From Neobacillus bataviensis LMG 21833 (GTDB taxonomy: Bacteria > Bacillota > Bacilli > Bacillales > Cytobacillaceae), in contig NZ_AJLS01000137.1 in assembly GCF_000307875.1 (NCBI RefSeq), forward strand, positions 62,001 through 126,000: a stretch of DNA of 64,000 nt, read 5' to 3'. Each line of letters starts with the position of its first letter. The stretch's first letter is position 1. The notes beneath the pieces are model-generated. The model was given only the letters and a program-made list of their open reading frames with translations, made no database searches and was not told the DNA's origin. Positions 46,877-54,113 of this stretch are shown here, one piece after another. The position numbers were made by a program, and so were the translations under genes.

Positions 46877-48043
46877 ATGGAACGATTTATTTTTGCAGAT
46901 AAATTTTTTCTTGAGAATCAAACAACTGAATCCGGTTTCCTTGAAATCAAAGAAGGGAAATTCGGTGACTTTTTTGAAAAATTACCACATGAATCAGCTG
47001 AAATCATCGATTATGCGGGGCATTGGATTGCCCCGGGTTTCGTTGACACACATATTCATGGCTACCAAAACCATGATGTCATGGACAATGATGTGGAGGG
47101 CTTAATAGCTATTTCCGAGGGACTGCTTTCGTGCGGTGTCACATCCTTTTTACCTACGACCCTTACCTCAACGCCAGAAACGTTGAATGAAGTAACGGCA
47201 ATGATTGGCGAAAACTATACGAAAGTACAGGGTGCGAAAGTAAAAGGCATCTTCTTAGAAGGTCCTTTTTTCACCGAAAAACATAAGGGCGCACAAAACA
47301 CGAAGTATTTTTGTGACCCTTCGATCGAAATGCTGGAAACGTGGCAAAAGCAGTCAGGCCATTTTATTAAAAAAATCGCCCTTGCACCAGAACGCCAGGG
47401 GGCAGCGGTGTTTATTGAGCATGCGGTGAACGATCAGATTACGGTTGCGCTCGCCCATAGTGATGCGACGTATGATCAAGCGAAGCAAGCCGTTGAACAC
47501 GGTGCTTCGATTTTTGTCCATACGTTCAATGGCATGAGCGGCCTGCATCATCGTGAACCGGGAATGGCGGGTGCTGCCATGAATCTGCCGGATGTGTTTG
47601 CCGAAATCATTTGTGACGGACATCATGTCCATCCCGCTGCTGCCAACATTTTGATGAATGCCCGCGGCCGGAAAGAAACAATCCTTATCACCGATTGCAT
47701 GATGGCCGGCGGCATGCCGGAAGGTTACTATCAGCTCGGGGAATTTCCTGTTGAAGTAAAAAACGGTGCGGCACGCTTGGAGAGCGGCAGTTTAGCCGGC
47801 AGTATTTTGCAATTAAAAGATGCTGTTAAAAATACCGTCGGTTGGGGAATTGCCACTGCGGAAGAGGCCATCTATATGGCAAGTACAGCACCGGCAAAAA
47901 GCGTTGGCATTGACGGGGAATGCGGTAAGATTGCCGCAGGATGTGATGCTGATTTTATCGTCCTGACACCGGAGCTTGAGTTAAGGGCGACGTACCTTGA
48001 TGGGGAATGCCGATATCAGGCGGGAAAAGAGGGAATTCGATGA
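46877..48043 (+). CDS. nagA: N-acetylhexosamine-6-phosphate deacetylase (NagA/AgaA)
   Basis: A 388-residue amidohydrolase. The metal-binding motif is FVDTHIHGYQNHDVMD; EGPFFTEKHKGAQ provides the key Glu; HTFNGMSGLHHREPG and LITDCMMAGGMPEGYY complete the site. The reaction is GlcNAc-6-P or GalNAc-6-P to the free amine plus acetate. Operon context favours GalNAc-6-P (AgaA role). The gene overlaps lacC by 4 bp (ATGA). Confidence 0.92.
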   Translation: MERFIFADKFFLENQTTESGFLEIKEGKFGDFFEKLPHESAEIIDYAGHWIAPGFVDTHIHGYQNHDVMDNDVEGLIAISEGLLSCGVTSFLPTTLTSTPETLNEVTAMIGENYTKVQGAKVKGIFLEGPFFTEKHKGAQNTKYFCDPSIEMLETWQKQSGHFIKKIALAPERQGAAVFIEHAVNDQITVALAHSDATYDQAKQAVEHGASIFVHTFNGMSGLHHREPGMAGAAMNLPDVFAEIICDGHHVHPAAANILMNARGRKETILITDCMMAGGMPEGYYQLGEFPVEVKNGAARLESGSLAGSILQLKDAVKNTVGWGIATAEEAIYMASTAPAKSVGIDGECGKIAAGCDADFIVLTPELELRATYLDGECRYQAGKEGIR

Positions 48044-48978
48044 TCTTAGCTGTCACAATGAATCCATCTGTTGATATTTCCTACCCTCTTGCTGATTTTA
48101 AGCTGGATGATGTCAACCGTGTTGAACATGTCCGAAAAACTGCCGGCGGCAAGGGCTTAAATGTGGCCCGTGTCATCAGGCAGATGGGCGAAGGTGTCTT
48201 AGCGACAGGTGTGCTCGGCGGAACAATCGGCGATTACATTATTCAGGAATTAACGAAAAGCAACATTGAAAATAACTTTTTAAAAATCAATCAAGAATCA
48301 CGAAACTGTATCGCGATTCTTCATGATGGCAAGCAAACGGAAATTTTAGAATCCGGGCCGACAGTATCGGCAGAAAACGGGGCTGCATTTTTAAAAAAAT
48401 TTCAGGTGCTCTTGCCAGACGTCTCTCTTGTGACAATTTCAGGCAGTTTACCAAAAGGGCTGGAGTCCGGATTTTACCGAAAAATGGTCGAAATAGGCCG
48501 GGAGAAAAGAATTCCAGTAATCGTTGATGCATCAGGAGAATCCTTAAGACAAGTGTTGCTGCATCATGTAAAACCATTTGCCATCAAGCCGAATATCGCG
48601 GAGTTGTCACAGCTGTTAGGCGTGGAAGTGGAACAAAGTGAAAGCAGCTTGAAGCAACTAGTAGCCAAAGAACTGTTTGATGGAATTGAATGGGTGGTCG
48701 TCTCCCTTGGCGGAGATGGAGCCTTTGTCAAGCATGGTTCAGATTTCTACCGGGTCACCATCCCAGCGATTGATGTGGTAAATCCCGTTGGTTCCGGTGA
48801 TGCCACTGTTGCTGGCCTAGCGGTGGCGTTGAAACAAAACCAGTCCGTTCCGGATGTCCTGAAAACAGCGATGACAACGGGCATGCTCAACACCATGGAA
48901 GCAGGAACAGGTTATATAGATCGATCGAAGTTCAGCCGATTTTTTGAGTTAGTAGAAGTGAGAAAAATAGATTACTAG
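48040..48978 (+). CDS. lacC: Tagatose-6-phosphate kinase (LacC/PfkB family)
   Basis: A 312-residue PfkB-family kinase. Family signatures are [15 protein letters not shown] and the C-terminal [15 protein letters not shown] with the catalytic Asp; [15 protein letters not shown] and [10 protein letters not shown] are typical of the LacC/FruK branch. It would phosphorylate tagatose-6-phosphate to tagatose-1,6-bisphosphate. The 4-bp overlap with the upstream gene and a lacD homologue 13 bp downstream decide between tagatose-6-phosphate and fructose-1-phosphate kinase. ATG 48040 is the start; an ATG 33 bp earlier lies inside the previous gene. Confidence 0.9.
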   Translation: MILAVTMNPSVDISYPLADFKLDDVNRVEHVRKTAGGKGLNVARVIRQMGEGVLATGVLGGTIGDYIIQELTKSNIENNFLKINQESRNCIAILHDGKQTEILESGPTVSAENGAAFLKKFQVLLPDVSLVTISGSLPKGLESGFYRKMVEIGREKRIPVIVDASGESLRQVLLHHVKPFAIKPNIAELSQLLGVEVEQSESSLKQLVAKELFDGIEWVVVSLGGDGAFVKHGSDFYRVTIPAIDVVNPVGSGDATVAGLAVALKQNQSVPDVLKTAMTTGMLNTMEAGTGYIDRSKFSRFFELVEVRKIDY

Positions 48979-48991
48979 AGGTGGAAATCAT

Positions 48992-50005
48992 ATGTTAGAA
49001 TTAACAAAAAATAAACTAGCGGCACTTAAACGTTTATCCGATGAAAATGGAATTATTGGCGCCTTGGCAATTGATCAGCGCGGTTCATTAAAGAAAATGA
49101 TTGCAGCAGGAAGTTCAAGTTCTGTCGGTGATGAGGGAATTATCCGTTTTAAAGAATTGGTTTCAGAAGAGTTGACCCCATATGCGACATCGATTCTCCT
49201 GGATCCGGAGTATGGTCTGCCAGCAGCGAAGGTTCGTCATCCGGAAGCGGGATTATTGGTCGCCTATGAAAAAACGGGGTATGATGCCAATACCGTCGGC
49301 CGGTTGCCTGATTTATTACCAGAATGGTCAGTGAGACGCCTGAAGGAAGCGGGGGCAGATGCGGTAAAATTTTTGCTTTATTATGATGTGGATGAAGATG
49401 AAACAATCAACGACTATAAGCATGTGTATATGGAACGAGTGGGGTCAGAGTGTGCAGCAGAGGATATTCCATTTTTCCTTGAAATAGTTTCGTATGATGC
49501 CAAAAATGATGATGTAAAAAGTGTAGAATACGCTAAGGTGAAGCCGCATAAGGTCATTGAGGCGATGAGGGAATTCTCCAAACCCCAGTATAAGGTGGAT
49601 GTTTTGAAAGTAGAAGTTCCTGTAGATATGAAGTTTGTTGAAGGATATACGGAAGGCGAGACTGCTTATAGCCAAGAAGAAGCGGCAGCCTTTTTCAAAG
49701 AACAAAGCGAGGCAACTGACCTTCCATTTATCTTTTTAAGTGCTGGTGTTAGTGCAGAATTATTCCAGGAAACATTGCAGTTTGCAAAAGAATCCGGGTC
49801 TACCTTCAACGGTGTCCTTTGTGGGAGGGCAACATGGAAAAATGGTGTCGCTCCATTTGCTGAAAAAGGAGAACAAGCTGGCCGTACATGGTTACAAGGT
49901 TCGGGCACAAAAAATATTCAAGAACTAAACGTAGTCTTGAAGGAGACAGCAAGTCCATGGTTTGACAAAGTTTCTGAATCCGTTTCTTTAAACTTGTTGG
50001 GTTGA
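48992..50005 (+). CDS. lacD: Tagatose-1,6-bisphosphate aldolase (LacD)
   Basis: A 337-residue class I aldolase of the LacD family. Recognisable parts are [13 protein letters not shown] near the N-terminus, [12 protein letters not shown], and [12 protein letters not shown] with the Schiff-base Lys. It splits tagatose-1,6-bisphosphate to dihydroxyacetone phosphate and glyceraldehyde-3-phosphate, the end of the GalNAc/galactose route. The last codons (Leu-Leu-Gly-stop) form part of promoter module copy 3, as in sulfatase 3. Confidence 0.94.
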   Translation: MLELTKNKLAALKRLSDENGIIGALAIDQRGSLKKMIAAGSSSSVGDEGIIRFKELVSEELTPYATSILLDPEYGLPAAKVRHPEAGLLVAYEKTGYDANTVGRLPDLLPEWSVRRLKEAGADAVKFLLYYDVDEDETINDYKHVYMERVGSECAAEDIPFFLEIVSYDAKNDDVKSVEYAKVKPHKVIEAMREFSKPQYKVDVLKVEVPVDMKFVEGYTEGETAYSQEEAAAFFKEQSEATDLPFIFLSAGVSAELFQETLQFAKESGSTFNGVLCGRATWKNGVAPFAEKGEQAGRTWLQGSGTKNIQELNVVLKETASPWFDKVSESVSLNLLG

Positions 50006-50029
50006 TTCTACAAGTTGTCATGATATATT
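49999..50029 (+). promoter_or_regulatory. Promoter/operator module, copy 3 (gntR)
   Basis: GGGTTGATTCTACAAGTT followed by GTCATGATATATT. TTGATT (50002-50007) and TATATT (50024-50029) are 16 bp apart, as in the other copies. In this copy AACTTGT (49991-49997) and ACAAGTT (50010-50016) form an inverted repeat. It overlaps the lacD stop and points to the GntR-family regulator, suggesting autoregulation. Confidence 0.65.
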
Positions 50030-50077
50030 ATGTAATAATGAAGAAAATGAGTGTTATTGAGAGGCAGGCTTTATATC

Positions 50078-50809
50078 ATGAAACCACTACAGCATGGAAG
50101 TGTGATCCCGCTGTATCACCAATTGATGGAACGGTTAAAGGCTTCGATTGAAAAGGGCAAGTGGGCACCTGGTGATAAAATTCTATCAGAAAATCAACTG
50201 ATGGATCAATTTGGAGTAAGTCGGAATACGGCAAAAAAGGCCATTGAGGAGCTTGTCCAAGAAGGAATTCTCTACCGTATCCAAGGAAAAGGAACCTTTG
50301 TGGCGAAACCGAAATTGCAGCAGTCATTGAATAGTTTTTATAGCTTTAGCAGGGTGCTGAAAGAAAAAGGATTGAATCCTAAGGATATCATTCTAAAAAT
50401 AGAAGAAATGAAACCTACAGAAATGATTCGGGAAGCGCTGCAGCTTGGCGAAGAGGAACAGGTCATCGAAATGAAACGACTTCGCTGCGCCAACAATGAG
50501 CCGTATATTTTGGAATCTTCATTCATTCCGAAACATGTGGTATCGGATCCTGAGCAGCTGAAACATGTGGGTGAAATTTCATTATATGATTTATTTTCAC
50601 AGCAATTTAATATCGTTGTTTCTAGAGCAAAAGAAGCATTCGAACCTGTCCTGATTCGCGCCGAAGAAAGCGAATTACTGCAAACAGAAGAAGGTAAGCC
50701 GGCGCTGCTGCTTGAACGGACAGCCTATGATGTCAGCGGCATGCCTGTTGAGTTTTGCATCTCCATTGTTCGGGGCGATCGCTGCCGATTTTATACGGAA
50801 CTAACGTAA
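50078..50809 (+). CDS. GntR-family regulator with UTRA domain (NagR/AgaR-like)
   Basis: A 243-residue HutC-subfamily regulator: N-terminal winged helix (LYHQLMERLKASIEKGKW, LMDQFGVSRNTAKKAIEEL, YRIQGKGTFVAKP) and a C-terminal UTRA effector domain (ESSFIPKHVV, LLLERTAYDVSGMPVEF). Relatives bind amino-sugar phosphates such as GlcNAc-6-P. Lying after the GalNAc genes, it probably senses GalNAc-6-P or GalN-6-P and controls the shared promoter module. ATG 50078 fits the GAGAGGCAGG site; GTG 50051 is a weaker alternative. Confidence 0.92.
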   Translation: MKPLQHGSVIPLYHQLMERLKASIEKGKWAPGDKILSENQLMDQFGVSRNTAKKAIEELVQEGILYRIQGKGTFVAKPKLQQSLNSFYSFSRVLKEKGLNPKDIILKIEEMKPTEMIREALQLGEEEQVIEMKRLRCANNEPYILESSFIPKHVVSDPEQLKHVGEISLYDLFSQQFNIVVSRAKEAFEPVLIRAEESELLQTEEGKPALLLERTAYDVSGMPVEFCISIVRGDRCRFYTELT

Positions 50810-50817
50810 TGAAATGA

Positions 50818-50855
50818 ATAGGGTGGGGACTACAAAAGTCCTCACCCTATTTTTC
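50818..50855. terminator. Bidirectional terminator between convergent gntR and lacI genes
   Basis: ATAGGGTGGGGACT (50818-50831) pairs with AGTCCTCACCCTAT (50837-50850) with one wobble and a 5-nt loop, followed by TTTT on the + strand; A-rich sequence on the left serves the other strand less well. It overlaps the lacI stop codon. Confidence 0.8.
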
Positions 50856-51869
50856 TACTTTATAACGAGATGATGCTCTTATATGGAATTCCGCAGGAAG
50901 GACAATTTTCCTCGGTTCCGCAGGCGATGTTTTTTCAATCCGTTCAATGAGCATTTGCGCCCCCATATAGCCAAAATGATAGGAAGGCTGTTCGGCAGCT
51001 GTTAGAAAAAGTTCACTCTCAGTATAGTTGGGTACGCCATCATAACAAACCACAGCGATATCTTCAGGCACTCTTATATTGTATTTTAAGAGAGACTTTA
51101 CTGTATTTAAACCTAAGAAGTTACTGGTAGCGAATATGGCTGTTGGGCGTTCACCTGCAGGTAAATCAATGAGCTCTTTAATTTTACTGGAAACATCACT
51201 GTGATGGAATAATTCACTTTGGTGAATCCATTTATCATTGACAGGAAGCCCATGCAAGCGAAGCGTATCACAATAGGCTTGATGTCGTTCTCTAGAAGTG
51301 GCCACATCTAATGGACCATTAATGATGGCAATTCTTCTATGTCCTTGCTCGATAAGATGTTCGATTAGCTTTCGAGTAGTGGTTTCATTATCGCTCAAAA
51401 CTTGATCACACCCAAGATCACGGATGTAGCGGTCAATTAATACAATTGGGATATTATGTTTTATGAGCTTCCGGATATTTTTTTTTGAAGAGTCGTTTGC
51501 TGGAGCAATTAGTACACCGTCGGTACCTGTTGATATCAGCATGTCGATATATTTGGACTCCTTTTCAATATTTTCATCACTATTGCAAAGCAACAGTTGA
51601 TAGCCCATTTGCATCGCTTTGTCTTCTGCGCCACGAGCGACACTTGTGAAAAATGGGTTAGAAATATCGGTAACCATTAATGATAAAATTTTTGTCTTTT
51701 TTGAGATCAGGCTTCGCGCCGAACTGTTAGGGATATAATTCAACTCTTTAATTATCGCCTCAACTTTTTTCCTCGTTTGTTCACTTATATTATCTGCTTT
51801 ATTAATCACTCTTGAGACGGTCATTGCAGAAACATTGGCTTTTTTTGCAATATCATAAATTGTTACCAA
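50847..51869 (-). CDS. LacI-family transcriptional regulator 2
   Basis: The only convincing minus-strand gene. A 340-residue LacI regulator with helix-turn-helix TIYDIAKKANVSAMTVSRVINKADNIS (N-terminal 27 residues, abbreviated in meaning) and hinge YIPNSSARSLI, then the sugar-sensing domain. It is divergent from the second GH29 gene. TGTTA-NCGN-TAACA palindromes lie on both sides of the divergent control region and upstream of importer 3, so it probably represses itself, the fucosidase and the importer-3 genes. AGGAGG precedes its start. Confidence 0.94.
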   Translation of the reverse strand: MVTIYDIAKKANVSAMTVSRVINKADNISEQTRKKVEAIIKELNYIPNSSARSLISKKTKILSLMVTDISNPFFTSVARGAEDKAMQMGYQLLLCNSDENIEKESKYIDMLISTGTDGVLIAPANDSSKKNIRKLIKHNIPIVLIDRYIRDLGCDQVLSDNETTTRKLIEHLIEQGHRRIAIINGPLDVATSRERHQAYCDTLRLHGLPVNDKWIHQSELFHHSDVSSKIKELIDLPAGERPTAIFATSNFLGLNTVKSLLKYNIRVPEDIAVVCYDGVPNYTESELFLTAAEQPSYHFGYMGAQMLIERIEKTSPAEPRKIVLPAEFHIRASSRYKVEK

Positions 51870-51906
51870 TCGTAATCCTCCTAGATCAATCTAACTTTCT
51901 TTTTTA

Positions 51907-51935
51907 ATTGTAAATATCTATAAAAAATATATCAA
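51907..51935 (-). promoter_or_regulatory. Promoter of lacI regulator 2
   Basis: On the minus strand TTGATA (51935-51930) and TACAAT (51912-51907) are separated by 17 bp, each 5 of 6 to consensus. The start codon is about 35 bp beyond. The operator at 51944-51957 lies just upstream of its -35. Confidence 0.6.
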
Positions 51936-51943
51936 GAAAATAA

Positions 51944-51957
51944 TGTTAACGATAACA
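51944..51957. promoter_or_regulatory. LacI-type operator, site 1
   Basis: TGTTAACGATAACA, a near-perfect palindrome centred on CG, in the divergent region between lacI 2 and the GH29 gene. Confidence 0.7.
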
Positions 51958-52030
51958 TGTTGTTGAGTACAAAAAAAGAATTTTTCCTATATGAAACTCG
52001 TAAAATGCTTGGTATTTTCAATTTTTTCTT

Positions 52031-52059
52031 TTGTATAACTGTTATCGATAACATATAAT
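52031..52059 (+). promoter_or_regulatory. Promoter with embedded LacI-type operator, site 2
   Basis: TTGTAT (52031-52036) and TATAAT (52054-52059) are 17 bp apart. The perfect palindrome TGTTATCGATAACA (52040-52053) fills the spacer and touches the -10, an ideal place for repression of the GH29 gene. Confidence 0.8.
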
Positions 52060-52087
52060 GATAAATAGAAAATGATACCAAAAGGGT

Positions 52088-53359
52088 GTGAATGAATTGG
52101 AAAAAGTTAAACTCGCACTTCCTAGTGCAGATCAACTAGCATGGCAGAATTTAGACTTGGGAATTTTTTGTCACTTTGGCATCAATACCTTTTGTGATCA
52201 AGAATGGGGAGAAGGCAATGACTCCCCGCAATTGTTTAATCCAAAGGAATTAGATGCTGAAAAATGGGTCAGGCTTGCTAAGGATGCAGGATTTAAATAC
52301 TTTATCCTAACGGCGAAGCATCATGATGGATTTTGTCTTTGGCCGACAGCAACAACGGATTATTCTGTAAAATCAAGTCCTTGGAAGGATGGCAAAGGCG
52401 ATCTAGTCCGTGAATGTGCCGATGCCTGTCAAAAAGCAGGGATCCATTTTGGCATATATCTATCACCATGGGACCGTCATGAACCTATGTTTTCGGATAT
52501 TGAAGCATATGATGATTTTTATAGTCAGCAGCTTACAGAGCTGATGACACAGTATGGACCATTAATAGAGGTTTGGTTTGATGGTGCAGGATCAGAGGGC
52601 AGAGATTATAATTGGGAAAGAATTATCGGGATTGTGAAGCACTATCAACCGAATGCGATGATCTTTAATATGGGGCAGCCAACTATTCGGTGGGTGGGTA
52701 ATGAAGAGGGAGTAGCGCCGTATCCTTGCTGGAATACGGAGAGTGCTGCGAAAATTAGTATGTTTTCAAATGAGAGTGCTACATGGCTTCCCGGAACTCC
52801 AGCGTGGCTTCCGGCAGAATGTGATGTACCGATTCGAAAACAACATTGGTTTTGGCACCCAAACGATGAAGACAGTTTACTTTCACTGGAAGAATTAATG
52901 CATATTTACTATCATTCTGTAGGGCATGGTACAAATTTATTGTTAAATATTTCCCCAGATGATCGGGGATTAATTCCTGAAATAGATGAGAAGCGATTAT
53001 CAGAATTTGGTCTGGAAATCAAGAAGAGATTTGCTCATTCCGTGGGAAGTACCTCAGGGAATGGAAATGAACTCATCCTCACTCTAGAAAGAGAAGTAAG
53101 TATCGATCATATTATCTTAATGGAAGATATTCGATTTGGTGAGCGCGTAAGGCAATTCGAGTTAGAGGCATTCATAGATGAACAATGGGTATCGATTGCT
53201 TTAGGTACAGCTATTGGTCATCGATATATTCAACAACTATCACCATTGAAAACAAGCAATTTGAAACTACATGTAAAAGATTCGGTGGAGAATCCCATTA
53301 TAAAAGAGTTTTCTTGCTATTCCTCTGAAGAATTGGATGGAAGTACTCAGAAGCAATAG
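52088..53359 (+). CDS. GH29-family alpha-L-fucosidase 2
   Basis: A 420-residue GH29 protein of a different branch from the 14.5-kb one. Motifs are GIFCHFGINTFCDQEWGEG, FILTAKHHDGFCLWPT and IEVWFDGAGSEG, whose Asp (D165 counted from GTG 52088) is the expected nucleophile. The C-terminal 110 residues form a beta-sandwich that may bind carbohydrate. No signal peptide. Starts at GTG 52088 or, better spaced from AAAGGG, TTG 52097. Branches of GH29 differ in acting on alpha-1,3/1,4 branched fucose or broader substrates; I cannot assign this one. Confidence 0.92.
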   Translation: MNELEKVKLALPSADQLAWQNLDLGIFCHFGINTFCDQEWGEGNDSPQLFNPKELDAEKWVRLAKDAGFKYFILTAKHHDGFCLWPTATTDYSVKSSPWKDGKGDLVRECADACQKAGIHFGIYLSPWDRHEPMFSDIEAYDDFYSQQLTELMTQYGPLIEVWFDGAGSEGRDYNWERIIGIVKHYQPNAMIFNMGQPTIRWVGNEEGVAPYPCWNTESAAKISMFSNESATWLPGTPAWLPAECDVPIRKQHWFWHPNDEDSLLSLEELMHIYYHSVGHGTNLLLNISPDDRGLIPEIDEKRLSEFGLEIKKRFAHSVGSTSGNGNELILTLEREVSIDHIILMEDIRFGERVRQFELEAFIDEQWVSIALGTAIGHRYIQQLSPLKTSNLKLHVKDSVENPIIKEFSCYSSEELDGSTQKQ

Positions 53360-53373
53360 ACTATAAATTGAAA

Positions 53374-53415
53374 AAATAGATTTGTGTTATCGCTAACACA
53401 AATCTATTTTTTTCG
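53374..53415 (+). terminator. Terminator of the GH29 gene carrying a LacI-type palindrome
   Basis: A perfect 16-bp stem, AAATAGATTTGTGTTA (53374-53389) with TAACACAAATCTATTT (53394-53409), a 4-nt loop TCGC and a T-tract. Its apex, TGTTATCGCTAACA (53385-53398), matches the LacI operators upstream at 13 of 14 positions of the palindrome pattern. Confidence 0.88.
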
Positions 53416-53456
53416 TCGAATTATGTTAAAATAATAAGAAATGAGGTGACTGTAAA

Positions 53457-54089
53457 TTGAAACAATTAAGAGAACGTTTAAAGCCTTTATCGACTAAAGG
53501 AAAAATAGAGTATTTAATTCAGTATTATTCCTTTCACTTTATCGTGGCGATTGTGATCATTGTTTTTCTTGCAATGGGTATTCATACCTTTACAAATCAG
53601 CAAAAAGAGATCTTAGGCGTACGTGTTGTTGGAGCGAATGTGACTGACAGCCAGGCAAACGATGTACAAAAAGAGCTAGAAAAATTATTACTTGATAGTA
53701 AGCAGTCTCAAAACGAGAAGCTGTCGGTTATTTCATACAACACAAGCGATGTTGCAGACAATCCCGTATCGGTCGAGAGAATTCAAAAATTGGCAGCAGA
53801 AATAGCGGCAAAAGAAGTGGATGTGCTGTTGGTAGATGAAGAGACTTTTCACCAGTTTAACCAAGACGGTACTAATTTATATGATTTGAGCAGTATAAAG
53901 GACTTTAAGGATTGGAACGGACCCAAATATTCACCAGAGCAAGATACATCTAAAATTACGGGAGTGGATGTGTCAAATGTTCCTATTTTTACTTCCTTAA
54001 CTGGCAGTCCTAAACCGCTTATACTTGCTGTGGTCACAAATACGGAACGATTAGACGTGGTCAAAGAGTTAAGCCATTTTCTAAAATAG
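53457..54089 (+). CDS. Membrane-anchored protein of unknown function (210 aa)
   Basis: I do not recognise a family. Residues 1-22 are basic and cytoplasmic, then one strong membrane helix (FHFIVAIVIIVFLAMGIHTF, about 26-45), then an extracellular alpha/beta domain of about 160 residues. VDVLLVDEETFHQF and GSPKPLILAVVTNTERLDVVKEL recall the way solute-binding proteins or their fragments look, without proof. TTG 53457 follows GAGGTGA. It ends 24 bp before the transmembrane AraC regulator and likely forms an operon with it, so it may help sense the extracellular signal. Confidence 0.75.
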   Translation: MKQLRERLKPLSTKGKIEYLIQYYSFHFIVAIVIIVFLAMGIHTFTNQQKEILGVRVVGANVTDSQANDVQKELEKLLLDSKQSQNEKLSVISYNTSDVADNPVSVERIQKLAAEIAAKEVDVLLVDEETFHQFNQDGTNLYDLSSIKDFKDWNGPKYSPEQDTSKITGVDVSNVPIFTSLTGSPKPLILAVVTNTERLDVVKELSHFLK

Positions 54090-54113
54090 AGAAGCGGAAG
54101 AAAGGAGCTTAAG

